Below, piece after piece: positions 37,481 to 47,784 of a stretch of DNA of 64,000 bases (its first letter is position 1; each line of letters opens with the position of its first letter). Under the pieces are notes generated by a model, which was not told the origin of the DNA, ran no database searches, and saw only the letters and a program-made list of their open reading frames with translations. The stretch covers positions 145,227,941-145,291,940 of the forward strand of contig OY720636.1 of assembly GCA_963169105.1 (NCBI GenBank), written 5' to 3'. The DNA comes from Ceriagrion tenellum. Taxonomy: Eukaryota > Arthropoda > Insecta > Odonata > Coenagrionidae. Position numbers and translations under genes: made by a program.

Positions 37481-39140
37481 GACTTTTTTTCTGCTTTAGC
37501 TTGAGTTTGATTTCTGGTTAATGCTGAGTAGCTAGGGTTAGACTGTCACAAGCAAATTGGAGAATCTCTTCTTTAATGGCTCATAGTGATTTTGATATGA
37601 TGGCGTTGGTATTGATAATTTCACGTTTTTACCGTTAAAAACAATCCACTTCCTAATTTTCGGTGCGGTTCGTCGTCTTACAGCGTTCGGTGGAAGTGTT
37701 ATCATTCCAGTACGTGAGATACATATAACCCATGGATGTGGAAAATGGAAAATTTTGTGAGATATGTACAATAGTCGTAAAAAATCTGATATAGAGTGTG
37801 GAGTTGCATAGTGCGGCAACATGGACTCTTGAGAAAAGGATACAAGAAAAGGCGTTTAAGATGTGGAGAAGAAAGGAGGAAGTGCAATAGACTGATAGGA
37901 AGACGAACGGAGAATTGCTCGGTTCGGTAGATGAGTAGAGAATACTTCTGACGTTGATGGGGAGAAGTCATATGAGGTGGCTTGTACTGTTAACTGGTGT
38001 CCATCGTTTCTCACGGCCGTTGTTGTGACAGAATATTGGTTTAGCATAGAAGGAGAATAGGCTTCGTTGATAGGTTTAAGAGGAGCAGAACGTATGCTGA
38101 GGTCAATCATGAAAAGGAGAGAGTTACCCACGACTGTTTGCATAAATGATGTTTAACACTCCTTCATCTTAAATTACTATATCCGGCAGATTAATGATAA
38201 TGATGATATAATTGAACTAGGGTTGACGACGAACAAGGAAGGCCATACGAAGTTATGAAGAGAAATCCGACGTCGCCTCTTGGCGCCTATTCATTCCAAA
38301 AGGCTTATTCGGATCGGTGGTTTTACGTCTCCTCCAGCCGTAGTACTGTCCTTTGACCATTCTTAACATAAATCTCGTTGAAAAGTCCCTTTCCATGCTG
38401 AGATGCGGACATGTGAGCCTGTGGTAGCAATCCCTTAAGGTGGCTAGAGTGGAAATTCAGAGTCATTGACACTACATTTTAATAACTTTTAAGGAAACTC
38501 GGAAAAAAATCTTAGACCACATTTCACCTACGTAATTATGTCTGTTTATTTGGTGGATGTTACCATCATGCAGTAATATAAATGACTCATTGAGTTGTTA
38601 CTTGAGATGCCGTAAATGATTAACTTTGACTGCTGAATGCCAGTTTTGTTTTACATGCTCATCGCAGGGTCAGGAAGATATTACTAATCCTTCTCTGCCG
38701 TCTGTACCCAGGAGGAATTAAGGTCCCTTGATGAAAAATGGACGGAAAAACTCGTATTCATTATCAATTTTTTCATTATCACCTTAATTAAGACATGAAG
38801 TGTTGAAAACATGATCGGTTTTCATTAAAAACGTAGTGAAAATTACTATTGTTATTTTTATTCTTACCGTTATGGATTTAAAAAAATTTCCACTAAGTTA
38901 CGTCTGAAACTCTTTTATAATATTGTACTTCGCCTATTTTTATGGAACTTTAAGAGATATTTCTATGTCCTTAATGCACGTTTAGTATAGTATTTTCGAT
39001 TTTCATCTGAACCAAATCTTCCTCATGACGTTACAAGGCCGTCAAAAAGATTTTCGATTTACGTGGTATCCCTATCCGAATTTCCCACTCTGCAACTAAA
39101 ACTTTTTTTTTGAAGCCACCGTTTATTTTGTCCTTGACAC
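37481..39140. other. Non-coding interval
   Basis: No gene or known repeat. 37700-38140 carries minus-strand frames of 89-95 codons without a domain. Confidence 0.45.
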
Positions 39141-39154
39141 GAGACGTAATTTTC

Positions 39155-39187
39155 CTAATGCAAAATTTTCTTCCTTTCCAGGTAAGT
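39155..39187 (+). other. Candidate recursive splice site (ratchet point)
   Basis: A branch-point consensus CTAAT (39155-39159) is followed by the polypyrimidine stretch TTTTCTTCCTTTCC, then CAG joined directly to GTAAGT (junction 39181/39182). A complete 3' splice site fused to a consensus 5' splice site leaves a zero-length exon, which is the definition of a ratchet point in the long introns of insects such as Drosophila Ubx. The spacing from the branch adenine to AG is about 23 bases, which is normal. This implies the window is inside a long plus-strand intron. Confidence 0.55.
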
Positions 39188-39238
39188 TGAGCCCGAGGCA
39201 ATGGTGTCCTTCAATCATAAAGCCAGCTGTCTCGGACG
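39182..39238 (+). other. Candidate recursive-splicing exon or 57-nt microexon
   Basis: Downstream of the acceptor at 39181 is a second donor, ACG/GTGAGT at 39238/39239, giving an optional exon of 57 bases (a multiple of three). One phase is open (KLSPRQWCPSIIKPAVSD). Recursive sites commonly have such a downstream donor, used for exon definition. It could be skipped after reconstitution of GTAAGT, or included. No homology to a known protein is claimed. Confidence 0.3.
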
Positions 39239-42200
39239 GTGAGTGGAACACTTTTTTAAATGAGCGAATCAGCCTCCGCGGCATGTTTCGCGTGAGGCTT
39301 CTGCATATCCCATTGGGCCGCGTGCTGCCATGAAAATTGATCTCTTCGAGCGTGGGAGGAGGAAGGTTTAAGTGCTTAATAATTCATCGTCAGTTTTGGA
39401 TATCTTCCCTGAGTGGCAAAGGAGACTCCATCGATCCGAGAGCGGACGACTCCCAAAATTCTCCTCGTCCATCTTCGATTGGGAAGGAAACGGCGGCGGG
39501 TTGGGGTCTAGTCCTCTCATCTGCAGTTAGTTCTTTGGAGTTTCATGAAATAATAATATGGCATTTATTTCGATTTATCACAATATTGCAACAGTAATAA
39601 CGTCTTTTTGTGTAGTAGTTAGTAACAGTGTCAGTGATTCTTACGAAAAAATAAATAAAATAATAAATTTTACATGCGCACATAGCCTTAAAATATGCAT
39701 AATTAACGTGGCTGGGTAACCTCTTTACTCTCGCCATTTATATATAAGAATTTTCTTATGCTAAAGTACCCTCAAATGATCAGAAATCCTTCCAGTTGAC
39801 GTTTAAATTTAGGGATGGGTGATACATTACGTTTATGCTTGTGGGTAGGATCATTTGAAGGCGACAGGAACTGCATGATGGGGTCCTTTTTTGTAAAATC
39901 AAGAAAGTAGACGACATGAACTGTATAATTTTGTAAAATCAAGAAAGTAAAGAAGACATGGTAATGCTTTTGTTGCTACGTGATTCGTATGAATTGCGTT
40001 GTTACTGTTTATGAAAAATGAGTTTTTCTTTGACAAAGAGAGCACAATGAAATATATACAAGGAGGGTAGAGTTAATAGTATGAAAGTAAATCTTCAGAT
40101 CACTACAAATAGTCAACAGATGATCAGCGTATAATCTGGCCTCTGGCAGGACTTGAGTGGGATCGACTATTGACTTAAACTTAAATTTCTAACTGAAGTT
40201 AGTTATAAAAAGTTCCTAGTTTGACGAATACAAAGAGCATAATTTCTCTTGGTTTGTTGTTATCAATCTTCTAGTGGGCGCGGGGGGCGGAAAATTTTCC
40301 GCTTTTACAAAAAAACCTCGTCCCACCGTTGAAAGTGCTCACAGCTTGATTGTACTTTAAATATTCTTTAACAACCCTAATTGATGTAAGGTAACCTCGT
40401 GATCATCCAGCGGAATGGTACGTGGGGAGCGCCATTCTGTATCAAAGCTGTCTAGCGCGAGAAAAGCGCGCCCGCTGGAAGAAGGATGCCATGGTATTCT
40501 AGTCTCGATAATGATAGCTTACCATTCGCTCAAGCCTTTTTCTTCGAAACCCAGATGTGCGCGTGTGATTCGTTTAAGATCCTATCTATTAGGCAAAATA
40601 CTGGAAAACAGAGGGAGAGCAGGAAGCTATTGAGTGCGTCCACAATCGCTATTCATGCGTCAATTTTTAGTTTGTGTAAAAAATATATAATTTAATGTTT
40701 TTAAATAATTTGTTATGACAATAATTCCACTTTAAGTATAAAGTCTTAATAAATTCGTGAGATTAATGCCAGTAAAATTCTCTCAGGTAAAGGTTTAGTA
40801 CCGGGGTACCGAGCTTCGTTCTGTACACTGTGAAAATAATTCATAATTTATGAAGAACTTAGGAGGAAAGCCTCTACGTGAGTAAGATACTTTCATCAAT
40901 TCGTTGATATCCTTGTTGGAGTTGTTTACTTATCACACCGTTGCCATAATAGTCCCATTGTGATATATTGTTGAAATCAGAGAAAAAGATACAATTTTGT
41001 CATTGAAAACATAATTTTTAAGCAAAAACGAATAACAAAAGTATAACGTATAACAAAGAATAAATAAGAAAAATATAAGTATATAAAGAAAAATAAGAAA
41101 CGTATAACAAAGTTAATTGCAAGAATATTATGCTTCATTCTTTTTGCCATCCGATAGTGAAAATGTAAACCATATATGTTTATTGCTAGTAATTTTAAGA
41201 AGCAAAAAAAATAAAGCTTCATATTGATTCCGAGTAAACTAAGGATCCATTTTGGGGGCCTTTGGGCCTTTGCAGCCCTCAGTCATTTAGTACAATGGAT
41301 TTATCGTACCCGAAAACCCTTACATACCGACTTTCAAGAGATTGGGTTCGGTAGTTTTCGAGAAAATATTTACTTACCTTTATAAATATAAACATATATA
41401 CAGGAATTGATCGTTTAATACTATAAGATAAAAGTTAAATCTATCAGTGTGTGCATTAGTTTGAACACAGGTCGAAACATTTCAGCTTCGAAGGTGGAGG
41501 GGAGGTAGTAGATTGGATGGCTTTCGAAATTAATGGATTTGAAGGAGAGGGAGGGAGAGGGGGGAGAGGTGGAGAGACTTGGGGCGAGGGATAACGATTT
41601 AAAGGCGACTAAATTAATGCGATCAAGGGGTAGGGAGGAGGTGTTTGTAGTTTGAGGAGGATGGATGAGTGAAAATACGGTGGGACGATGACTCCAGCGC
41701 ATGAAGTGAAAGGAGAGAGGGGCGGGGGGTGAGGTCTGAGTAGTGGAAGGTTGGCTGCATTTTTTTCCCTCCTCGATTGAAAGGGAGAATTATTGGAAAT
41801 GACGGAAGGGTATTGAGTCGAGGACCTGAGGTGCTAGTGGCAATTCGTTTGCAATTCCATAGCGATCCATCGTGGACCCAGGCGCGTGGAGTGGTTTCCA
41901 GCGCTGAAGTTTCGTGGTTGTTACGTCGAAGAATTTGCAGGCGCCTTATCTATCCAATTCTCTGAGTAGCGCTTCATTGCTGGTACATAAATATTGGCTT
42001 ATCTTATAAGCCTTGGACCAATATGGTGATCAGCTATCTTTCATTCGAAGATTGGTTAACTTCTGCTCTTTACTTAATTTCTTTTTTCGGCGAGCAGCGT
42101 TTTTCCTTATTTTGACGCCGTTGATAATTTGCTTATATAATTCCGTCTTTAATTTTTACTGGTAAATATGATAATGTATTTATTTTTTCCTCAATTTTTT

Positions 42201-42554
42201 ATTGGGAGTACTACGTTTCAGAGTGAATTCATCCAACGTTTGTAGGACTTTCCTCTTGTTGGATTCCTCCGATCAATTTATCTTCATCGGTGAGATATAA
42301 TATCCCTATTTTACGGCCTATTGATCTTTCTTATTTTTTCTCCTGATCAAAATCTTACAAGAATCTTAAAAATGAAAGAAATTATGTAAGTATTTGGAGA
42401 TGTATTGAAACGGAATCAAAATATTACACATTTCGTCGTTGATCAATCTTTTTTCACGGAATCGGCCGGGGTAGTGCGATGTGGAAGGTAACGTGGAAAT
42501 CACCTCATTAGTCTTCCTAGAAGATGCGGACCTGCATTCTGACTATATATAAGA
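39239..42554. other. Non-coding interval
   Basis: No gene recognised. A ~40-bp direct duplication (TTTTGTAAAATCAAGAAAGT at about 39890 and 39930) is present. 41000-41110 is A-rich with repeated TATAACAAAG. 41470-41770 is purine-rich. Confidence 0.45.
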
Positions 42555-43369
42555 CGTGATGGTACTCCTCTCAGTAAAATATTCCGGAGGTGAAATAGGC
42601 CCCCAATTGGATCTCTGGGTGGGGAGAACTAAGAGGTGTACATCAGTCAATGAGAACAAGTGCAGAATAGTGACATGGAAGGTGAAGATCTCTAGGGGTG
42701 AGCGGGAAGCTGGAGAACGTGAAGATAGAGAAGGAGAGGTAGAAGATGTAGGATTGCAGGTGAAATATACTGAAGAAAGAATGGGGCTGGAGAGTGAAGG
42801 CAGTCTGGCAGTACAGCGAAAGGATTCTAATGGTGAAGCTGGAAGGAGAACCAACGGACACAGTGTTTGTGAAAATGTAGAAAAAGAGCCAGGAATAGGC
42901 GTCGAAGAAAATTGGATTAGCTGAAGGGGACAATTGCAGAAGTAGCAGAACAGCAACTGGTGAGTGAAATGGGCGACATGAAAAGCCATGGATGACGGTG
43001 TTTAGGAAACTAATAGAAGAAAAAAGAACCCCAGAAACGAAGGAGAGGCAACCCTCTACAAGAAGCTAAGGAACCAAGGTAATAGAGAATGCAAGAAGGT
43101 TTGGGAGGATTGAATCAAAAGCCGCTGCGAGGATCTCAACATAAACATGAGGAGGTGAAACACCGAATCAGCATACAAGCTAGTGAAGAAACACTTCGGA
43201 GAGAGGAAAACGAGAAGCAACAACATCAGAGATGCGAACGAGAATATATTGATAGAGGATGAAGATATTGGGAATAGATGGAAGCAATACGTCGAAGTAC
43301 TATACCAAGGGCCGACGCCCCTGGAAGAAAACCTAATATAGAACGAAAGCGGGGCTAACGAGGAAGATT

Positions 43370-43900
43370 TAGGTCCACTCACGCTGAGGAGTGAAATCGA
43401 TAGAGCAGTAGAAGACCTCAAGAAAAACAAAGCACCTGCGGAGGACAATATCAATGGGGAAATCATGAGAGCGCTCGGAAGTAAAGCCAAGGATAACCTG
43501 TATGAGATAATCAGAAATAGTTACCAAAGCGGAACACTTCCAGAGGACTTTCAAAGGAGCGTAATCATTTCGATACCGAATAACACAAGAAGTGAGAAAT
43601 GTGAGGAGCACCGAACCTTGAGTCTAGTTTTGCATGCATCAAATATGCTCACACGAATAATAAGCCGAAGAATGGAAAGAAAAATTGGAAAAAAACCTCT
43701 CAGAAAACAAGTTTGGATTTAGGAAGAACAGGGGTACCAGGGAGGCCATACTCTTTCAGAGAGCAATTGCAGGGAAAATAATACGTATGAAAAAGCCACT
43801 GTACGTCGCATTCGCGGACCTGGAGAGAGCCTTCAACAATGTCGAGTGGAAAAACATATTCAGACTACTCTAAAACTCAGAATGGATTTCGACGACGGAA
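43370..43900 (+). pseudogene. Reverse transcriptase N-terminal half, broken
   Basis: Three frames carry consecutive pieces of one RT: LKKNKAPAEDNINGEIMRAL then YEIIRNSYQSGTLPEDFQRS and SVIISIPNN; then NLSENKFGFRKNRGTREAIL in another frame; then PLYVAFADLERAFNNVEWKN. FADLERAF is palm motif A and retains the first catalytic aspartate. FGFRKNRGT matches the conserved motif before it. The frame breaks once around 43690-43720. The YADD-containing palm region is missing because of the deletion at about 44147. Confidence 0.88.
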
Positions 43901-43937
43901 GAATCAGATAACTGAAAGATCTAAGGTTTTCCCGACG

Positions 43938-44103
43938 TATCTGCTGGATAAATGTTTCTCGGGTGTTGCACCGGGTAAGAGGGTCCAAAGGTTCCGACGT
44001 TTCGAAGATTTACTTGATCTCCTTCTTCAGGAGATCTAGTCGATCTGGACCTGTGGTCCCTCTTACCCGATGCAACACCCGAGAAACATTTATCCAATAG
44101 ATA
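43938..44103. repeat. 166-bp palindromic insertion in the LINE
   Basis: The left arm TATCTGCTGGATAAATGTTT...GTAAGAGGG and the right arm, inverted, TATCTATTGGATAAATGTTT...GTAAGAGGG pair over about 55 bases. The loop contains the perfect stem GATCTCC-TTCTTCA-GGAGATC (44017-44037). The LINE reading resumes sensibly on either side (…RI-LKDL | ITAVLKVD…), so the palindrome is an insertion. On the minus strand the loop contains CTGAAGAAGG, then GAAACGTCGG, a motif pair typical of Penelope-like element ends and hammerhead-like folds. Confidence 0.85.
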
Positions 44104-44520
44104 ACTGCTGTGCTCAAAGTAGATAGGGCTACAAACCAGGAAATAGCATGTGAAAAATTCATGTGGAACGTACCACTCTATGGATCGGCAGCATGGACCA
44201 GCTGACCAGAAAAGACTAGAAGCCTTAGAAATCTTGTTCTGGAGGAGGATGCCGAAGATAAAATGAACGGGCAAAATGGAAAATGATGAAGTGTACAGAA
44301 GAGTAGATGAGGAGAAGACTATACGGAACACCATGGAGTAAAGAAGAAACGGATGGATTGGACACACCCTCAGACAAAATGGGTTTGTGAAGAACATAGT
44401 TGGAGGTAATGTAGAGGGCAAATTTCTCAGAGGAAGACCCAGGAATAAGTTCATTGACCAAATAATGAGGAGAGTACATAGAGATACCAGTAGGTAAGGG
44501 AGCTAGCATTAGAAAGGCAA
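44104..44520 (+). pseudogene. LINE ORF2 C-terminal region, broken
   Basis: ITAVLKVDRATNQEIA continues the RT, then the sequence jumps to FMWNVPLYGSAAWTS, skipping the segment that should hold the RT B and YADD motifs. The C-terminal part reads, with stops and frame changes, QKRLEALEI, FWRRMPKI, RRNGWIGHTLR, NGFVKNIVGGNVEG, GRPRNKFIDQIM and a final RQGWRAAANQS. This is the standard post-RT region of RTE-type LINEs ending shortly before the 3' tail. Confidence 0.82.
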
Positions 44521-44578
44521 GGATGGAGGGCTGCAGCCAACCAATCTTAAAATTGAACGACCTATGATGATGATGATT

Positions 44579-46389
44579 TCTTTTGGAATTCCTTTGTTCA
44601 TTTCATAGCAAATGTTCGTTGACTTTTCTCTGTCGTCGTGTTCTATGTTTGGCCACCTCTTTCGGTGGGCTGAATCACCCGGATCGCTCTTGGTGGGGTT
44701 TTTACAGTAGGGCTTTCGATTGGGCTCACCGAGGGGCGTATATGTGATTGAGTTTAGATTTGATTATCGTAATTATGATGATTTTAATGATAATTATCAG
44801 ATTCGAGCATTGGATGTGACAGCATTCCCATGTAAATCTCTACAGAACACTTTGGCATTTACTAGTTCCTTTGCCTGTGATGACTCGCTTCCCTTTATTC
44901 ATGGTCTAATTCTAAATGATCTTCGTAATGTGTGCATTTTACATGCCTCAAAACCATTTCAATGTAGTTCCGCTCTTTTGAAATGAAAATTTATTTTATG
45001 TATAACTTAATACGGGTTAACGATAGTTGACATCTTATTACCCTAATGACATTATTTTCCGATTCAGACCTCCTTTTACTTGCTTAATTAATCACAGTAC
45101 ATTTTATTTATGATTTTCGTCCTGAATTACGGTCACTCATTTTTAAAAATATTGCGTGTTGATGTGTACTTCAACATCGTTCCTTTAATTTCTGTTAATT
45201 TGTCGGGAATAATGTTAAACGTGTAAACATGCTTCCCGTTCCAGAATGAGTAATTTTCTCGGAAATTTAATTGGCTGGAATAACAGCGTACACAGATAAT
45301 GACTCGGCTGAATTAGTTCCCTTAATTGCAAAACGCCACCGGTAAATTAAAATTTTCAATTTGATGTTAATAATTTCCCTTCATGCTGGAGACGAAGAAA
45401 TTTCAGAAGCCTTGCGCACGTAATGTAACGGAGCATGGTCATGGAATAACACCTGGCTCCGTCATGTGCCCTTGCGGTAACTATCGGTGCAATTTTAGGA
45501 AGGAAAAGTTCATATATTGAGAGATTTTTTTACACTTTTTCTTAGTATTTTTGGATGCTGAGCTGACTTTTTCGAGAAGTTGGAAAGTGGTCGCCAAAAT
45601 GTGAGTCAAATGTATCTCAAAACGAATTGAAAGTAGGTTTTATTCCAGAATATGATCTTATAAAACTATCAGTCTACGACAGGTTGAGGTTAGTATATGG
45701 TATAGGTACATGTGCTCCTCCGTCATGATCTCCTCGTCATTTTTTCAGTGCATAGACTGTTTATTTTGGGTTGCTCACGTAAGAAACAGAATCAATTGAT
45801 GAGTATTTTTATTGAAGCCGTAGCTGCATGCAAATTGGTTAGTTAACAAAGGCTCCTCGTCCCCATCATCTGTTATGTCAATGTCTCTCGAAGGACTTTG
45901 AGGTTGTTTTCTGAGGTTTATGAGCAAAAGTAAAGAAAATATTTTTCTTTAAGTTACCAAGTTGATATATGCAAGATGCAATTTCAAATGGATCAACTGT
46001 GGTAGAATATATTTGTACTGTATGTAGAGCGGGTAGAAATTGTACCTTTTGAAATGCCCCTGCTGAAATATCACCCAAATAAGTAACTATCTGTTACGCT
46101 CAACTCTTACGCGTGGCATATTTTAGCCATTAAACGTTACTGTTGAGTTTTAAATGAATTATTGATCTATAAAGGTGCTGAATCTTTTTTTAATTTAAGT
46201 CATGTGGTGCGACCACTGTCGAGTCGTTTTATATTTAATGACTCGGAAACGTTAGAATTGAAAGCGCACGGCGAATAACCCAAAAAATTCGTAAATCTTG
46301 TCTGCATTGGAACTAGTCCCAAACTGATAAAGTAATAGAATGAGAGTATCCCTATTCTCTTTTTAAGAGTAATTAATTTTTCCCGCTAA
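44579..46389. other. Non-coding; AT-rich, TAAT-rich block
   Basis: No gene. 45060-45420 is dense in TAAT/ATTA cores (TTAATTAATCAC, GCTGAATTAGTT, CCTTAATTGC, GGTAAATTAAAATTTTC) in otherwise complex, non-repetitive sequence. This composition is seen in homeodomain-bound enhancers but also in ordinary AT-rich DNA. Confidence 0.35.
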
Positions 46390-46410
46390 TTAGCGCCATC
46401 TGTACGGCAG
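46390..46410 (-). promoter_or_regulatory. Possible CTCF-like insulator site
   Basis: On the minus strand, CCGTACAGATGGCGCTAA contains AGATGGCGC, the core of the insect CTCF motif. It lies at the start of a CpG-bearing stretch (46390-46600). A single by-eye motif; no occupancy evidence. Confidence 0.3.
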
Positions 46411-47628
46411 TGGAGTTTTCGGACATTCCCGCGCGTTCTGTAACTCGATCGGAAGCGGCCTCTATAGACGATCTTGGTTTGCCGACTCACTTCGTCTCTC
46501 CTTTTCTGTGAAATCTGCTTTTGCTATTTTCTGCACGTATTATTCATGGACTTGCTTCGCCGCTAGCCATCTGCAGGTCGCCATCGCGTCATATCTGTAT
46601 ACCTAAGTGAATGAGACCACATTTGTTTCAGCCATGTTATTGGTCACGAAGTAATAGCATTTCCCTGCAAACATTAAATAGCAATTTTCACTCAAGAGCC
46701 TTATTTAATAGGTCTTATTTTAATGGAATTCAGGTGAAATTTTTTATGATTTTTTCATAAATAAATTGTCTATAATATGTAAAATGCTTCAGTTTATGCC
46801 ACTTGAACACTTGCTATCAATGTTAATGAATCTCTCCAACTAATTTCATTTGTATTATAATTATTTATTTTACATTACCCTTGGTACATAAGGCTAAGAT
46901 AGTATAACGCTTAGTCTAATTTACCGAGCCAGTGGTCAATTTTTTTCATCTCTCTCTTATTTAACCGAACATCCGACGACAGCGTGACTATCCTCCATTG
47001 GTTTAGAAAAGCACCGAATCTTAACGCGCGGTACGAATCGAGGAAACGGCCCGAATGGGATAGCCGTTCCTATCTTTCCTCGTTTCCTCCTATCTACAGT
47101 CCAATAATGGCGTATTTTTGTCTTGTCCCCCGTGCGTTAGAATATTTTTTGATCGATTTTTCCGCCCTGCGTACCATGACTTTTAATTTCCCGGGTCGCT
47201 GAGCTCGTTATCACCTCTCGGGAGAGGCGATGCGCCGCGCCACTTTCTTTTATTTTCCTCCACTTGGCCTCCATCCTCACTCGCGGGACGTACGCCGGAC
47301 TAGTCACCTTAATGCGCATTGTCGAAGCCCTTTGGGCGGTGATTAACTCGCGGGTTGCGCAGGAATCGAGTTTTCACGGAACGTCTTCCCAAATTTCCCT
47401 GGAGATCTTCCACGGCGGGGCGAGTCGATGTTTTCGAGCAAACATTTTAGCTTCAACGTGATGGAACCAACCAACGGGATATCTGAATAGGGAAGGAAGT
47501 GTCTGAGGAAGGGTTAATCGATGAAAGCTGCGTATTTTTTCCTGGGTTGATTATTTGGAATGATGCGCGTGCAACCCAAATTGCCGAGTTCCTCGTAGTA
47601 TATCTGAATCGAACGATGGAATTCCTCT
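46411..47628. other. Non-coding; CpG-rich 46980-47460
   Basis: CpG-rich patches at 46420-46600 and 46980-47460. Frames of 60-72 codons have no domain. Possibly regulatory. Confidence 0.4.
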
Positions 47629-47784
47629 TAATGAATCACTGAAATGGCAATTTTCCACTAGAAAAGGTTTAATACGATCATGGTTTCGATGCACTGCGTG
47701 ACGATGATGGAGTGCATCGAAACCATGACATAACATCGAAACAAACTTTTCTAATGGAAAATTGCCATTTCTGTGAATCATTAT
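47629..47784. repeat. Foldback element, ~70-bp arms
   Basis: The left arm (47629-47697) and right arm (47711-47784) are inverted copies: both carry AATGGCAATTTTCCA, TAGAAAAG and CATGGTTTCGATGCACT. The right arm has a small internal addition (CATCGAAACAAAC). The inner part reads GATGATGGAGTGCATCGAAAC on the plus strand, a GATGATGG...GAAAC pairing like that in the foldback at 14806-15355. Confidence 0.85.

Larger units (their letters stand above)
42555..44578 (+). mobile_element. RTE-like LINE remnant, internally deleted
   Basis: Degenerate non-LTR retrotransposon. In order: a Glu/Lys/Arg-rich linker (42555-43080), pre-RT sequence (NRECKK, SAYKLVKKHFGERKTRSNN, DIGNRWKQYVEVLYQG, LKKNKAP), RT fingers and palm (43465-43873), a palindrome inserted at 43938-44103, a large internal deletion near 44147, and the C-terminal region ending at 44520. 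The 3' tail is ATGATGATGAT (44566-44577). The endonuclease domain is absent or unrecognisable and several stops and frameshifts are present. Clade assignment (RTE-like) is from motif style and the ATG-type tail. Confidence 0.88.

Noticed and set aside
43921..44454. 177-codon minus-strand frame
   Set aside because: It is antisense to the RTE-like LINE C-terminus and runs through the palindrome; a shadow of that element.
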